DNA of 64,000 nucleotides from assembly GCF_030409325.1 (NCBI RefSeq), contig NZ_JAUFPR010000003.1, positions 1 to 64,000 of the forward strand, written 5' to 3'. Positions 1 through 8,601 of the stretch are shown in pieces. Under the pieces are notes generated by a model that saw only the letters and a list, made by a program, of their open reading frames with translations, was not told where the DNA came from and did no database searches. Positions within the stretch are counted from its first letter, which is position 1; each line of letters begins with the position of its first letter. The translations under genes and the position numbers were made by a program. The stretch comes from Mucilaginibacter aquaedulcis (lineage in GTDB: Bacteria; Bacteroidota; Bacteroidia; Sphingobacteriales; Sphingobacteriaceae).

Positions 1-734
1 AAGTTTCAGAACCCTTTCCTCTCAGACTTTCGTCCTCCGTAGCGGGCTGCAAAAGTGCAAATTGTTTTTCATATCCGAAAATTTATTTGAAGTTTTATTT
101 GGCGCCCTATTTCCGCTTCTTCTTTCTCACTCCCCTTCATAAGCCCCACTTCAACTAACCTTCTAAGAACAATCCCGCTTCCTCGTTTGCGGGGTGCAAA
201 GATAGATACTTTTACCCCTCATCCAAACTTTTTTATCCTTATTTCAACGATTATTTTCAAGAACCTGGTTATCAGGCGGGAAAATTATGTAAAGGGTACT
301 TGTATGCTCAAAATCGTCATCCTTATATATAAAGTAGCTGCTCAATCTCCAAAACAGCATGCTGATCATTGTTTTTTGCATCATACTACCTATACTATAT
401 AATAGGGCATTACTTTGCTGCTTTAAACGTTACATTATATGACAAAGCCTGCCAATCCTATACTATATATAATATAGTGTACCGTAAAGCCAGGTGTAAT
501 ATATTACAGGATATATATTCATATATATTGAAGCTGTGCCCGATCGAGAGATTTTTCAGTTCTCCGCATACATAAATCTATTTTACAGGTAAAGATCATT
601 AATAGTACTTATTAGAAACTTGCACAAATTCTTTATAATATTGCTATTTTTGAGCAATTAACGGGGATTCTCCAAAATATTTTATTGCATTTTCAGTTAG
701 GACAATCTCGCTTACATCAATACTTATAAATTAC
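1..734. other. Non-coding left-edge region
   Basis: I see no convincing gene here; the short open frames have no recognisable protein character. The first 230 bases contain two copies of a GCGGG-NTGCAAA arrangement that read as leftward promoters on the minus strand. Bases 380-540 are very AT-rich: CCTATACTATATA occurs at 389-401 and again at 457-469, and the second copy runs into an inverted repeat (ACTATAT, ATA, ATATAGT). Just upstream of gmd a TATTTTTG box (645-652) resembles a Bacteroidota -7 element, but the nearest TTG (620-622) is 22 bases away, so the gmd promoter is only tentative. Confidence 0.6.
197..226 (-). promoter_or_regulatory. Leftward Bacteroidota promoter, possibly for an rRNA or tRNA operon
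   Basis: On the minus strand there is TTG (226-224), 19 bases, then TATCTTTG (204-197), a full match to the Bacteroidota sigma-70 promoter. It is followed by CACCCCGC, a GC-rich start region. A second, weaker box (CACTTTTG, 57-50) with the same downstream pattern CAGCCCGC lies 147 bases further on. Tandem promoters of this kind are typical of stable-RNA operons; the target lies off the left edge, so this is inference. Confidence 0.6.
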
Positions 735-1850
735 ATGAAAAAAGTTGCTCTTATTACAGGTATAACTGGCCAGGACGGTGCGTATTTAACCGAATTATTA
801 TTGTCAAAAGGATATGTAGTTCATGGTATTAAAAGGAGAAGTTCGTTATTTAACACAGACAGGATTGATCACTTATACCAAGACCCTCATGAAGAACATC
901 AAAGGCTTATTTTGCATTATGGCGATTTAAGCGACAGTACAAACCTGATCCGAATTATTCAGCAGGTACAGCCTGATGAAATATATAACCTTGGTGCTAT
1001 GTCGCATGTTAAGGTAAGTTTTGATACTCCAGAATATACAGCAAACGCTGACGGTATTGGTACTTTAAGGTTATTGGAGGCTATCCGTATTTTAAGCCTT
1101 GAAAAGAAAACCAAAATATACCAGGCTTCTACTTCTGAACTATATGGTTTGGTACAAGCGGTTCCTCAATCTGAAACAACTCCGTTTTACCCCCGATCGC
1201 CTTATGCGGTTGCTAAAATGTACGCCTACTGGATAACTGTTAACTATCGTGAGGCTTATGGCATTTATGCTTGTAACGGCATATTGTTTAACCATGAAAG
1301 CCCTCTGCGCGGTGAAACCTTTGTAACCAGGAAAATTACAAGAGCAACAGCCAAAATAGCTATGGGCCTGCAAGACAAACTATTTTTAGGAAACCTTGAT
1401 GCTCAAAGAGATTGGGGACATGCTAAAGATTATGTTGAAGCCATGTACCTGATACTTCAGCAGGAAACTCCTGAGGACTACGTTATTGCTACAGGTGTTA
1501 CTACACGTGTACGTGAATTTGTAAGACTTGCCTTTGCAGAGGTGGGTATTGAAATTGAATTTAAAGGTGAAGGGGTAAATGAAAAAGGATATGTAGTTAG
1601 TTGCTCAAATCCTGACTTTCAGGTTGAGACAGGTACCGAAGTAGTTGCGGTAGATGAAAAATATTTCCGCCCTACGGAGGTTGACCTCCTGATCGGTGAT
1701 CCTACTAAATCAAAAACAAAATTAAAATGGGAACCTAAATATGACCTCCCAAAATTAGTTCAAGAAATGGTAGCAGCTGATGTTGATCTTTTTAGAAGAG
1801 AGAAATTGTTAAAAGCATCAGGGTATGAAATTAAAAACCAGTTTGAGTAA
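735..1850 (+). CDS. gmd: GDP-mannose 4,6-dehydratase
   Basis: Converts GDP-D-mannose to GDP-4-keto-6-deoxy-D-mannose, the first step of GDP-L-fucose synthesis in the cytoplasm. The 371-residue length is normal for the family. The N-terminus carries the Rossmann NADP-binding glycines (TGITGQDG, residues 8-15), and the short-chain dehydrogenase active site is visible as STSELYG followed by YAVAK. The ATG at 735 is preceded by AT-rich sequence without a Shine-Dalgarno, as is usual in this phylum. The next gene, fcl, starts 8 bases after the stop and catalyses the following two steps, so the two form an operon. It converges on the rest of the polysaccharide locus. Confidence 0.97.
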   Translation: MKKVALITGITGQDGAYLTELLLSKGYVVHGIKRRSSLFNTDRIDHLYQDPHEEHQRLILHYGDLSDSTNLIRIIQQVQPDEIYNLGAMSHVKVSFDTPEYTANADGIGTLRLLEAIRILSLEKKTKIYQASTSELYGLVQAVPQSETTPFYPRSPYAVAKMYAYWITVNYREAYGIYACNGILFNHESPLRGETFVTRKITRATAKIAMGLQDKLFLGNLDAQRDWGHAKDYVEAMYLILQQETPEDYVIATGVTTRVREFVRLAFAEVGIEIEFKGEGVNEKGYVVSCSNPDFQVETGTEVVAVDEKYFRPTEVDLLIGDPTKSKTKLKWEPKYDLPKLVQEMVAADVDLFRREKLLKASGYEIKNQFE

Positions 1851-1858
1851 TATATATA

Positions 1859-2809
1859 ATGGATAAAAATTCAATTGTTTATATAGCCGGCCATAATGGA
1901 ATGGTTGGATCATCCATATACCGCAAATTAAAGCGGGAAGGATTTACCAACATTATAACCCGCAACTCTCATGAACTTGACCTGCGTGATCAAAAAGCAG
2001 TTGCCGATTTTTTTGAGCAGGAAAAACCTGAATATGTTTTTTTAGCAGCAGCCAAAGTAGGCGGTATTATCGCTAATGATACCTACCGCGCCGATTTCTT
2101 ATACGAAAACCTGCAGATACAGAATAACGTTATTCATTCCTCTTATGTAAACGGGGTAAAAAAACTAATGTTCCTGGGCTCAAGCTGCATATACCCTAAA
2201 CTGGCTCCTCAACCCTTAAAGGAAGAGTATTTGTTAACGGGCCTGCTTGAACCAACCAACGAACCGTACGCCATAGCGAAAATAGCCGGTATTAAAATGT
2301 GTGATGCTTATCGCAGCCAATACGGATGTAATTATATTTCCGTTATGCCAACCAACCTGTACGGCTGCAATGATAATTACCATCCTCAAAACTCACATGT
2401 GCTACCCGCATTGATCCGCAGATTTCATGAAGCTAAGGAGCAAAACACTCCAACAGTAACCATCTGGGGTACGGGATCACCTAAAAGGGAGTTTTTGTTT
2501 GCCGATGATTTGGCCGAGGCTTGCTACTACCTGATGCAAAATTACGACGAAGAGGGCTTAATTAATATTGGTACAGGTGAAGATATTTCGATTAAAGATC
2601 TGGCCTTATTAATTGGAAAAATTATTGGTTACGAAGGTGAAATAGCTTTTGATACCACCAAACCCGATGGAACGCCAAGAAAGCTAATGGATGTTTCAAA
2701 ATTGCACAGTAAAGGCTGGAAACACAAAATTGAGCTGGAGGAAGGAATAAAACTGGCTTACAACGATTTTCTTTCCAAGCTAAAGGAAGGCGCAATCGCG
2801 TCAAGATAA
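1859..2809 (+). CDS. fcl: GDP-L-fucose synthase
   Basis: Bifunctional 3,5-epimerase/4-reductase that turns GDP-4-keto-6-deoxymannose into GDP-L-fucose using NADPH. It is 316 residues long, typical of the family. Visible motifs are the nucleotide-binding GHNGMVG (11-17), GSSCIYP with the active-site serine (107-113) and the catalytic Y137-x3-K141 (YAIAK). It is paired directly with gmd and ends just before a strong bidirectional terminator. The product would feed the glycosyltransferases of the adjacent capsule locus. Confidence 0.97.
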   Translation: MDKNSIVYIAGHNGMVGSSIYRKLKREGFTNIITRNSHELDLRDQKAVADFFEQEKPEYVFLAAAKVGGIIANDTYRADFLYENLQIQNNVIHSSYVNGVKKLMFLGSSCIYPKLAPQPLKEEYLLTGLLEPTNEPYAIAKIAGIKMCDAYRSQYGCNYISVMPTNLYGCNDNYHPQNSHVLPALIRRFHEAKEQNTPTVTIWGTGSPKREFLFADDLAEACYYLMQNYDEEGLINIGTGEDISIKDLALLIGKIIGYEGEIAFDTTKPDGTPRKLMDVSKLHSKGWKHKIELEEGIKLAYNDFLSKLKEGAIASR

Positions 2810-2835
2810 TTACCAACTTTTAACATGTAAAAAAA

Positions 2836-2867
2836 GCGGGCCCGGTTAAACCGGGCCCGCTTTTTTT
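2836..2867. terminator. Bidirectional terminator between fcl and the Wzi-like gene
   Basis: A perfect 11-bp stem (GCGGGCCCGGT, 2836-2846, with ACCGGGCCCGC, 2850-2860) closes a three-base loop. A runs lie on the left and T runs on the right, so it should stop transcription from both the plus-strand fcl operon and the convergent minus-strand gene. Confidence 0.95.
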
Positions 2868-4320
2868 ACATAAATGCTTTTGATACCTTTAATATAACAC
2901 CAAATGAGTTGTATAATAAGCCGCCGTTATCATATCCTATATCATAACCAACGGTATAACCATTTTTCAAAGGCCGTATACCTTCCAGATAGGTTGATAA
3001 TTCGCGAACTTCTTTAAATGCACCAGGACGGTTGGGCTTTGTTAAAATACCGCTTATTCCGCGAAACGATTCATTTCCTGTTTCATAAGTGCCTAAATTT
3101 TTAGAATATGATATCTTTGCTGTATAAAACCAATCATATGCTTCGATTTGGGCAGCCAAATGCCAGGCACTTACACGGTTATTAACAAAAAACTGTCTAA
3201 AATACGATCCTAAATTATCTCTCCCATCAATACGAGTGGTCATAAAAGGACTACCTAAGCCCATATTTCTGTACGACCAGCCCTCCACATACTCATAATT
3301 GTTGTAATAATCCTCTGCTCCGGATTCAGTTCTCTTCGAATCTCTCTTGCCAGCTTGATTGGCTGTATACAAAAATTCAAACAATATCTTTTTCCATCGT
3401 ACATTACCAGAACCAGGTGAGTTATTGAGCACGCTTACGCCGTTCAATCCATCCTTGATGTTTGCAAGAGAGCCAAGTCCGCCTTTATCATAAAAATTTT
3501 GTCGATACGCCGTTAAAGTCAGATCGTCAAATCGGTATTCGCCACCAACATCAAGTGAACCCAAATGATTCCCCACTTTTGAAAAGTTAAAAACCTTACC
3601 GGTAAGCACGTACCAATAAGTTTCTGAACCAGTCAGTGTAAATCGTGGCCCGAAAACACGTTTTTCATCCCCCCATAAAACCTCATGATTATACCCTGCC
3701 CTAAGCTTAAGTCGCCATGAGGGCTTACCTAATTGCACATATAGTGAATTTTCCAGATAATAGCTTTTAAACTTGGCAGGCTTATTACCATATTGAACAT
3801 CCACGTTACCCGCGTAGCCGTTTGCAAATCCTCCTTTAACTGCAAATAATCTTCCTAAAACAGGAATGCTGTAATAATTAGGAATACTTATTCCCACCTT
3901 AGGAATACCAAGGGCATTCCCGGAAATAGAAAAAGCCCCGGACGACAATGAAGAATCCACCATACCTACGATATCTTTTGATCTGCCGGCTTTTAATTCA
4001 AAAACGCCTGCGTGTGCTTTAACATAGCCCTCAATTACATTAAAACGAGAGTTATTACCTATGTTAGCCCTGCCCTCAAATGAAGCTGCCCAACCAAATG
4101 TTTTTGTTGTATCGTAATCCTTACGAATGCGCCCTATAAAACTTCCGGAACCGCCTGATAATGGTGTACTGCCAAATTGATTTGACCGGAGCCAGAATGG
4201 TACGGCACCTGATGTTGTTCCTATACCTTGTGCTTCTAAACTAACATGAACGTCTTTTTCCTGGGCTGATACTATCGTATAAAAAAATGATGCTACTGCA
4301 AAAACTATGAGTTTCTTCAT
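2866..4320 (-). CDS. Capsule assembly Wzi-like outer-membrane protein
   Basis: A 484-residue secreted protein with an N-terminal signal peptide (MKKLIVFAVASFFYTIVSAQ) and then alternating hydrophobic/aromatic strands ending in an aromatic C-terminal region, as in outer-membrane beta-barrels. PFWLRSNQFG near the start, and GNALGIPKV followed by IPNYY, resemble the Bacteroidota branch of the capsule assembly Wzi family. Wzi in Gram-negative bacteria helps attach capsule at the cell surface. It is the most distal minus-strand gene of the polysaccharide locus, separated from ugd by a terminator and a 490-base gap, so it is probably transcribed on its own. Confidence 0.8.
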   Translation of the reverse strand: MKKLIVFAVASFFYTIVSAQEKDVHVSLEAQGIGTTSGAVPFWLRSNQFGSTPLSGGSGSFIGRIRKDYDTTKTFGWAASFEGRANIGNNSRFNVIEGYVKAHAGVFELKAGRSKDIVGMVDSSLSSGAFSISGNALGIPKVGISIPNYYSIPVLGRLFAVKGGFANGYAGNVDVQYGNKPAKFKSYYLENSLYVQLGKPSWRLKLRAGYNHEVLWGDEKRVFGPRFTLTGSETYWYVLTGKVFNFSKVGNHLGSLDVGGEYRFDDLTLTAYRQNFYDKGGLGSLANIKDGLNGVSVLNNSPGSGNVRWKKILFEFLYTANQAGKRDSKRTESGAEDYYNNYEYVEGWSYRNMGLGSPFMTTRIDGRDNLGSYFRQFFVNNRVSAWHLAAQIEAYDWFYTAKISYSKNLGTYETGNESFRGISGILTKPNRPGAFKEVRELSTYLEGIRPLKNGYTVGYDIGYDNGGLLYNSFGVILKVSKAFM

Positions 4321-4810
4321 ATAAATTTTATTTAGGGGCTAATAAAAGATAAAGCTTATCAACAACATGATTCAATCAATGTTTCACATTAGTTAATATT
4401 TATTTAATTTAAATTTTATAACATAATACACATATACATTGTTTACAATGATAGTAAAATTAAATTCTATTAAAAATATTTCAATAAAATAAATGAAAAT
4501 ACAACTATAGTGTTTATTTTATAAATAAGTCAGAGAAATAAACATTAACCGTAAAGCACTTTTTTTTACTGAAATTACTAAAGAAGAGACATGATAAACA
4601 CAGCTTCTTTTGGGTATAAGTAAGCCAAGAGAATAAAAGCTATGGAAACTAAGCGCTATATATGATGAATCACAATCGCATGTAAGATCAAGCTATTAGT
4701 AACAACCCCATAAGTTGAGCATTTGAACAAAACCAGGAACACAAAAAAGCCACAACAGGTTAACCCCGTTGTGGCTTCTAAAAATTACAGGTGTATTAAA
4801 CCCAGTATAT
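4321..4810. other. AT-rich gap upstream of the Wzi-like gene
   Basis: No gene is visible. The region is strongly AT-rich and should hold the promoter of the minus-strand Wzi-like gene, but I see no clear TTG/TAnnTTTG pair. It contains the palindrome CATTGTTTACAATG (4437-4450), whose core recurs upstream of other genes in the window. The right end holds the ugd terminator. Confidence 0.5.
4743..4776 (-). terminator. ugd terminator
   Basis: Inverted repeat AGCCACAAC (4748-4756) with GTTGTGGCT (4768-4776), followed on the minus strand by a run of T (complement of the A run at 4743-4748). It lies 35 bases after the ugd stop codon. Confidence 0.88.
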
Positions 4811-6214
4811 TTAGCTAATGTGTGTACCTATTGAACGTACCTGGAAACCGATAGCCCTTAATTTATCGGCGTCAAGAAGGTTACGTCCGTCAAATATTTT
4901 AGCTGGTTTCAGCATGCTGTCATAAATTCTTTGCCAGTCGTAGCCTTTAAATTCGTCCCACTCTGTTAAAATTGCTATAGCGTGCGAGTTTTTACAAGCT
5001 TCGTAAGGATCGGTAACAACGCTTACACCTTTCTTATTCTCCTCGGCAGTTCTTGTATGCAGGTAATCCAGATCGCCATAGATTTGATTTTCCGGAACCT
5101 TAGGATCATAAACTACAATATCTGCCTGCTCGTTTAACAGATGATCAGCCACGTAAATAGCTGCCGATTCACGGGTATCATTCGTATCTTTCTTGAATGC
5201 CCAACCCAGGAAGGTGATTTTTTTACCATTTACGGTATTATACAGATTTTTGATGATCTGGTTAGCAAAGCGACGTTTTTGGTGATCATTCATGATAATT
5301 ACCTGCTCCCAGTAATCAGCCACTTCCTGTAAACCGTAGCTTCTGGCTATATAAACCAGGTTTAAAATATCTTTTTGAAAGCATGAACCACCAAAACCCA
5401 CAGATGCCTTTAAAAATTTAGGTCCAATTCTGCTATCAGTTCCTATAGCCCTTGCTACTTCGTTAATATCAGCTTCGGTTTGTTCACAAATTTCGGTAAG
5501 TGAGTTTATTGAAGATACACGCTGCGCCAAAAACGCATTCGCGGTAAGTTTTGATAATTCTGATGACCAAACGTTTGTAGTTAAAATGCGTTCATTAGGA
5601 ATCCAGTTGGCATAAACATCAACCAGGGCCTGAACAGCAACTTTACCTTCCGGGGTATTATCACCACCTATCAACACCCTGTCCGGGCTATCCAAATCCT
5701 CCATGGCTGTTCCTTCTGCCAAAAACTCAGGGTTTGATAATATCTGGAATTGCACACCACCACCGGTGTGTGTAAGAATGTCTTTAATTGCACTTGCCGT
5801 TCTTACGGGCAGTGTTGATTTTTCTACAATGATCTTGCTATCTTTTGCTACACTTGCAATTTGCCTGGCGCAAAGCTCTATCCATTTTAAATCAGCCGCC
5901 TGACCTTTACCTGCACCATAAGTTTTGGTTGGTGTGTTAACAGATATAAATATCATCTGAGCTTCATGAATAGCTTTATCTACATCAGTAGAAAAAAACA
6001 AATTACGACCACGGGCTTCGGCAACTACTTCACTTAAACCAGGTTCATAAATAGGTATATTATTAGTATCCTCATCATTCCAGGCTGCAATCCGGGCTTC
6101 GTTAAGATCAACCACGGTAACCTGTATATGCGGACATTTTTTAGCAATCACGGCCATAGTTGGGCCGCCTACGTAGCCTGCTCCAATACAGCAAATCTTT
6201 GTAATATTTTCCAT
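4811..6214 (-). CDS. ugd: UDP-glucose 6-dehydrogenase, animal-type
   Basis: Oxidises UDP-glucose to UDP-glucuronate with two NAD+, giving an acidic sugar for the polymer. The 467 residues include the NAD-binding IGAGYVGGP (10-18), EKSTLPVRT, SNPEFLAEGTA and the active-site GFGGSCFQKD with the catalytic cysteine near residue 280. It is longer than many bacterial enzymes and much closer in motifs and spacing to the animal UGDH form: KICCIGAGYVGGPT, SVNTPTKTYG and ASVGFGGSCFQKD match what I recall of human UGDH almost residue for residue. A weak promoter lies about 130 bases upstream, so it may be expressed separately from rfbBCDA. Confidence 0.96.
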   Translation of the reverse strand: MENITKICCIGAGYVGGPTMAVIAKKCPHIQVTVVDLNEARIAAWNDEDTNNIPIYEPGLSEVVAEARGRNLFFSTDVDKAIHEAQMIFISVNTPTKTYGAGKGQAADLKWIELCARQIASVAKDSKIIVEKSTLPVRTASAIKDILTHTGGGVQFQILSNPEFLAEGTAMEDLDSPDRVLIGGDNTPEGKVAVQALVDVYANWIPNERILTTNVWSSELSKLTANAFLAQRVSSINSLTEICEQTEADINEVARAIGTDSRIGPKFLKASVGFGGSCFQKDILNLVYIARSYGLQEVADYWEQVIIMNDHQKRRFANQIIKNLYNTVNGKKITFLGWAFKKDTNDTRESAAIYVADHLLNEQADIVVYDPKVPENQIYGDLDYLHTRTAEENKKGVSVVTDPYEACKNSHAIAILTEWDEFKGYDWQRIYDSMLKPAKIFDGRNLLDADKLRAIGFQVRSIGTHIS

Positions 6215-6344
6215 GTATAAATTGATGTTTAGTGTGTTTTGACTTTTTAAATTTTATAAATTTTACTGATGATATTTTATTGTTACAATGTTTTACTTGC
6301 TAATATTATCAAATAATGACCCAATTTATGATAATTAACCCGCA

Positions 6345-6374
6345 CAAAGGTTAAAATATTAAAAATTCAATCAA
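6345..6374 (-). promoter_or_regulatory. Tentative ugd promoter
   Basis: Minus strand TTG (6374-6372), 19 bases, AACCTTTG (6352-6345). This is one base off the TAnnTTTG consensus, gives a 5' leader of about 125 bases, and sits in the correct direction for ugd. Confidence 0.4.
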
Positions 6375-6429
6375 AATTTAATAACGGTCTTATTTCTACT
6401 TCTTTTTTGAGAAAGGCTTCAAAATAATT

Positions 6430-6460
6430 GGGGATTATTTTACAATGCCGGGGATTATTT
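6430..6460. repeat. Short direct repeat GGGGATTATTT
   Basis: GGGGATTATTT occurs at 6430-6440 and 6450-6460, a 20-base period (about two helical turns on one DNA face). It could be a protein-binding site or chance; no gene starts next to it except the decayed reading frame that follows. Confidence 0.4.
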
Positions 6461-6541
6461 GACACCATATGATTCACTGCACAACAATGCATCTTTGATA
6501 TTAACGGTTAAAAAATTGGCGTTCACAACGTGTTTACTTAA

Positions 6542-6735
6542 ATTCATGGTATCCTCCCGTACAATTTTATTTACACGCCAGATCCAAATGCAAACAATTA
6601 CAATATTATTGTATACGGAACAACCTCATCCGGGGTTATGGCAGCCTTACAAACTATCGGGTCATTCTTCTAATTACCCGACATCGCATTGGATGTGTCA
6701 TTTTTAGTCCTTACAAATTAACAACAACCAAACGC
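6542..6735 (+). pseudogene. Remnant of a FAD-dependent oxidoreductase N-terminus
   Basis: Reading in frame from 6542, the plus strand encodes a stretch ending NNYNIIVYGTTSSGVMAALQ before a stop at 6671. This closely resembles the FAD-binding start of the intact locus oxidoreductase (DIVVYGATSSGVIAAVQ, gene at 11654-13306). After the stop, the frame shifted by one base (from 6664) continues ILLITRHRIGCVIF, which still resembles the next part of such proteins (VILIS then the glycine-rich turn), until a stop at 6736. No start, C-terminus or catalytic region survives. I read it as a decayed copy or partial duplication, opposite in strand to its neighbours. The assignment rests on about 40 residues read by eye. 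Confidence 0.55.
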
Positions 6736-6774
6736 TAACCTATCTGGCTTGTATAACCTCATCACCAAGTTGCA

Positions 6775-6810
6775 TAAAAAAAGCCTTCATTATAAAATGA
6801 AGGCTTTTTT
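6775..6810. terminator. rfbA terminator
   Basis: A perfect 10-bp stem AAGCCTTCAT (6781-6790) with ATGAAGGCTT (6797-6806) around a six-base loop, flanked by A and T runs. It follows the minus-strand rfb operon and could also stop plus-strand transcription from the remnant. Confidence 0.92.
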
Positions 6811-6832
6811 ACTTAATTAAGAGCTTTGTGAT

Positions 6833-7690
6833 CTATACTAAACCTTGCAAGTATTTACCGTAACCACTTTTGATATATTTTGTGGCCAAAACCATCAGTT
6901 CATCACGGGTGATGTAACCCATTCTGTAGGCCACTTCTTCAATACAGCCTATTTTGGTATCCTGGCGTTTTTCAATTACACGAACAAATTCAGTAGCATC
7001 GCTCAGTGAATCAAAGGTACCGGTATCCAGCCATGCCGTACCGCGGTCCATCAAACCAACCATCAAAGTACCGTTTTCCAGGTAAACTTTATTTACGTCT
7101 GTAATTTCGTACTCACCCCTTGGCGATGGAGCAATGTTTTTCGCTATTTCAACAACGCTGTTGTCGTAAAAATACAAACCCGGTACCGCGTAGTGCGATT
7201 TAGGGCTTACAGGTTTTTCTTCAATAGAAAGTGCTTTGAAGTCCTTATCAAACTCAACGACACCGTAACGCTCAGGATCGGCAACCGGGTAAGCAAAAAT
7301 AGCCGCACCAGTTAAATCATTAAAGCTTTGGATCAGTTTGCTAAAGCCCGAACCGTAAAAAATATTATCACCTAATACCAGGGCAACTTTATCTTCGCCT
7401 ATGAATTTTTCGCCTATTACAAAAGCTTGTGCAAGGCCATTAGGTACTTCCTGGATAGCGTACTCAAAGCGGCATCCCAGTTCGGCACCATCGCCTAAAA
7501 GGCGTTTAAAGCCATCGCTATCTTCGGCAGTGGTTATAATCAATATTTCTTTTATACCAGCAAGCATCAATACTGATAAGGGATAATAAATCATCGGCTT
7601 ATCATAAATAGGCATTAGCTGTTTGCTTATCGCTTTGGTTATTGGATACAGACGGGTACCAGAACCGCCGGCGAGAATGATCCCTTTCAT
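6833..7690 (-). CDS. rfbA: Glucose-1-phosphate thymidylyltransferase
   Basis: Makes dTDP-glucose from dTTP and glucose-1-phosphate, the first reaction of dTDP-L-rhamnose synthesis. The 285-residue length is standard. The N-terminal nucleotidyltransferase signature GGSGTRLYP (8-16) and the KQLMPIYDKPMIYYP block are intact, as are VLGDNIFYG and the EEKP region. It is the last gene of the rfbB-C-D-A set, starts 8 bases after rfbD and ends at a strong terminator. Confidence 0.97.
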   Translation of the reverse strand: MKGIILAGGSGTRLYPITKAISKQLMPIYDKPMIYYPLSVLMLAGIKEILIITTAEDSDGFKRLLGDGAELGCRFEYAIQEVPNGLAQAFVIGEKFIGEDKVALVLGDNIFYGSGFSKLIQSFNDLTGAAIFAYPVADPERYGVVEFDKDFKALSIEEKPVSPKSHYAVPGLYFYDNSVVEIAKNIAPSPRGEYEITDVNKVYLENGTLMVGLMDRGTAWLDTGTFDSLSDATEFVRVIEKRQDTKIGCIEEVAYRMGYITRDELMVLATKYIKSGYGKYLQGLV

Positions 7691-7698
7691 ACTTTTAG

Positions 7699-8565
7699 TT
7701 ATTGTAGGTTAATGTTTAAGTTTTTGATACACTCCACCAGGCTATCGCGCCAGTACGGAATGGTAATATTGAAGGTGGTTTTAACCTTAGCTTTATCCAT
7801 TACTGAAAAAGTTGGCCTTGTGGCTTTTGTAGGATATTCAGACGTACGGATAGGTAAGGTTTTAACCTGTGTTTCGGATATATCAAATATACCTTTGGCA
7901 AAATCATACCATGAAGTAACACCTTCATTACTGTAATGATAAATACCGTATGCTTCAGAACCTGAATTAATGATCTCGAGGATACAAGCAGCCAGATCAA
8001 TGGCATAGGTAGGCGTACCCACCTGATCGGCAATGATCTTCAGTTCATCGCGTTCGGCACCCAGTTTAAGCATGGTTTTAACAAAGTTATTTCCATACTC
8101 TGAATACAGCCAGCTTGTTCTGAGTGTAAAATGCTGAGGCAAAACATCGGCTATAGCCTGCTCGCCCTGCAATTTGGTTAAACCGTAAACACTTATAGGT
8201 TCGGCAACGTCAGTTTCGGTTAGCAGATTTGGGTTATCGCCTTTAAAAACAAAATCTGTTGAGATATGAATTAAGGTTGTACCAAACTCCTGGCATTTAA
8301 TCGCTATGTTATGGGCACCGGTTTTGTTCACTTTACCGGCAAGCTCTACTTCATCTTCCGCCTTATCTACAGCTGTATAAGCAGCGCAATTGATGGCATG
8401 AGTTGGCTTGTATGTTTCAAAAACGTCTTGAAGTGCCTGCAGGTCAAGAATATTAGATTCGGCTTCGGGTAAAAAATGAATATAATCTATCCCTTTATCG
8501 GCTGCTACCTTTTTAAGGCATTGGCCCAGTTGTCCTGAAGCTCCGAATACTACTATATTTTTCAT
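7699..8565 (-). CDS. rfbD: dTDP-4-dehydrorhamnose reductase
   Basis: NADPH-dependent last step giving dTDP-L-rhamnose. The 288 residues begin with the Rossmann fingerprint GASGQLG (8-14); INCAAYTAVDKAE and the YGLTKLQGE active-site segment (Tyr and Lys) are present. It lies between rfbC and rfbA in the same operon. The enzyme should act in the cytoplasm and supply the rhamnosyltransferase-like protein encoded upstream. Confidence 0.96.
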   Translation of the reverse strand: MKNIVVFGASGQLGQCLKKVAADKGIDYIHFLPEAESNILDLQALQDVFETYKPTHAINCAAYTAVDKAEDEVELAGKVNKTGAHNIAIKCQEFGTTLIHISTDFVFKGDNPNLLTETDVAEPISVYGLTKLQGEQAIADVLPQHFTLRTSWLYSEYGNNFVKTMLKLGAERDELKIIADQVGTPTYAIDLAACILEIINSGSEAYGIYHYSNEGVTSWYDFAKGIFDISETQVKTLPIRTSEYPTKATRPTFSVMDKAKVKTTFNITIPYWRDSLVECIKNLNINLQ

Positions 8566-8601
8566 GGTAATGTATATAATTTGATAAGTTTTTAGGCCTG
8601 A

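Larger units (their letters stand above)
6215..6832. other. Gap between ugd and rfbA
   Basis: About 620 bases without an intact gene. It holds the tentative ugd promoter, the GGGGATTATTT direct repeat, the oxidoreductase remnant and the rfbA terminator. The decayed reading frame suggests that a gene was lost here within the polysaccharide locus. Confidence 0.6.

Noticed and set aside
380..540. AT-rich stretch with TACTATATA repeats as a replication origin
   Set aside because: No DnaA boxes (TTATCCACA) or origin-associated genes are visible.
187..575. Two overlapping small plus-strand reading frames at the left edge
   Set aside because: They have no protein-like pattern and overlap each other, and the leftward promoter lies inside the first; treated as non-coding.
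6459..6707. 82-codon plus-strand frame between ugd and rfbA as a gene
   Set aside because: Its translation has no family pattern; the similarity to FAD enzymes is in another frame, so it is part of a decayed gene.
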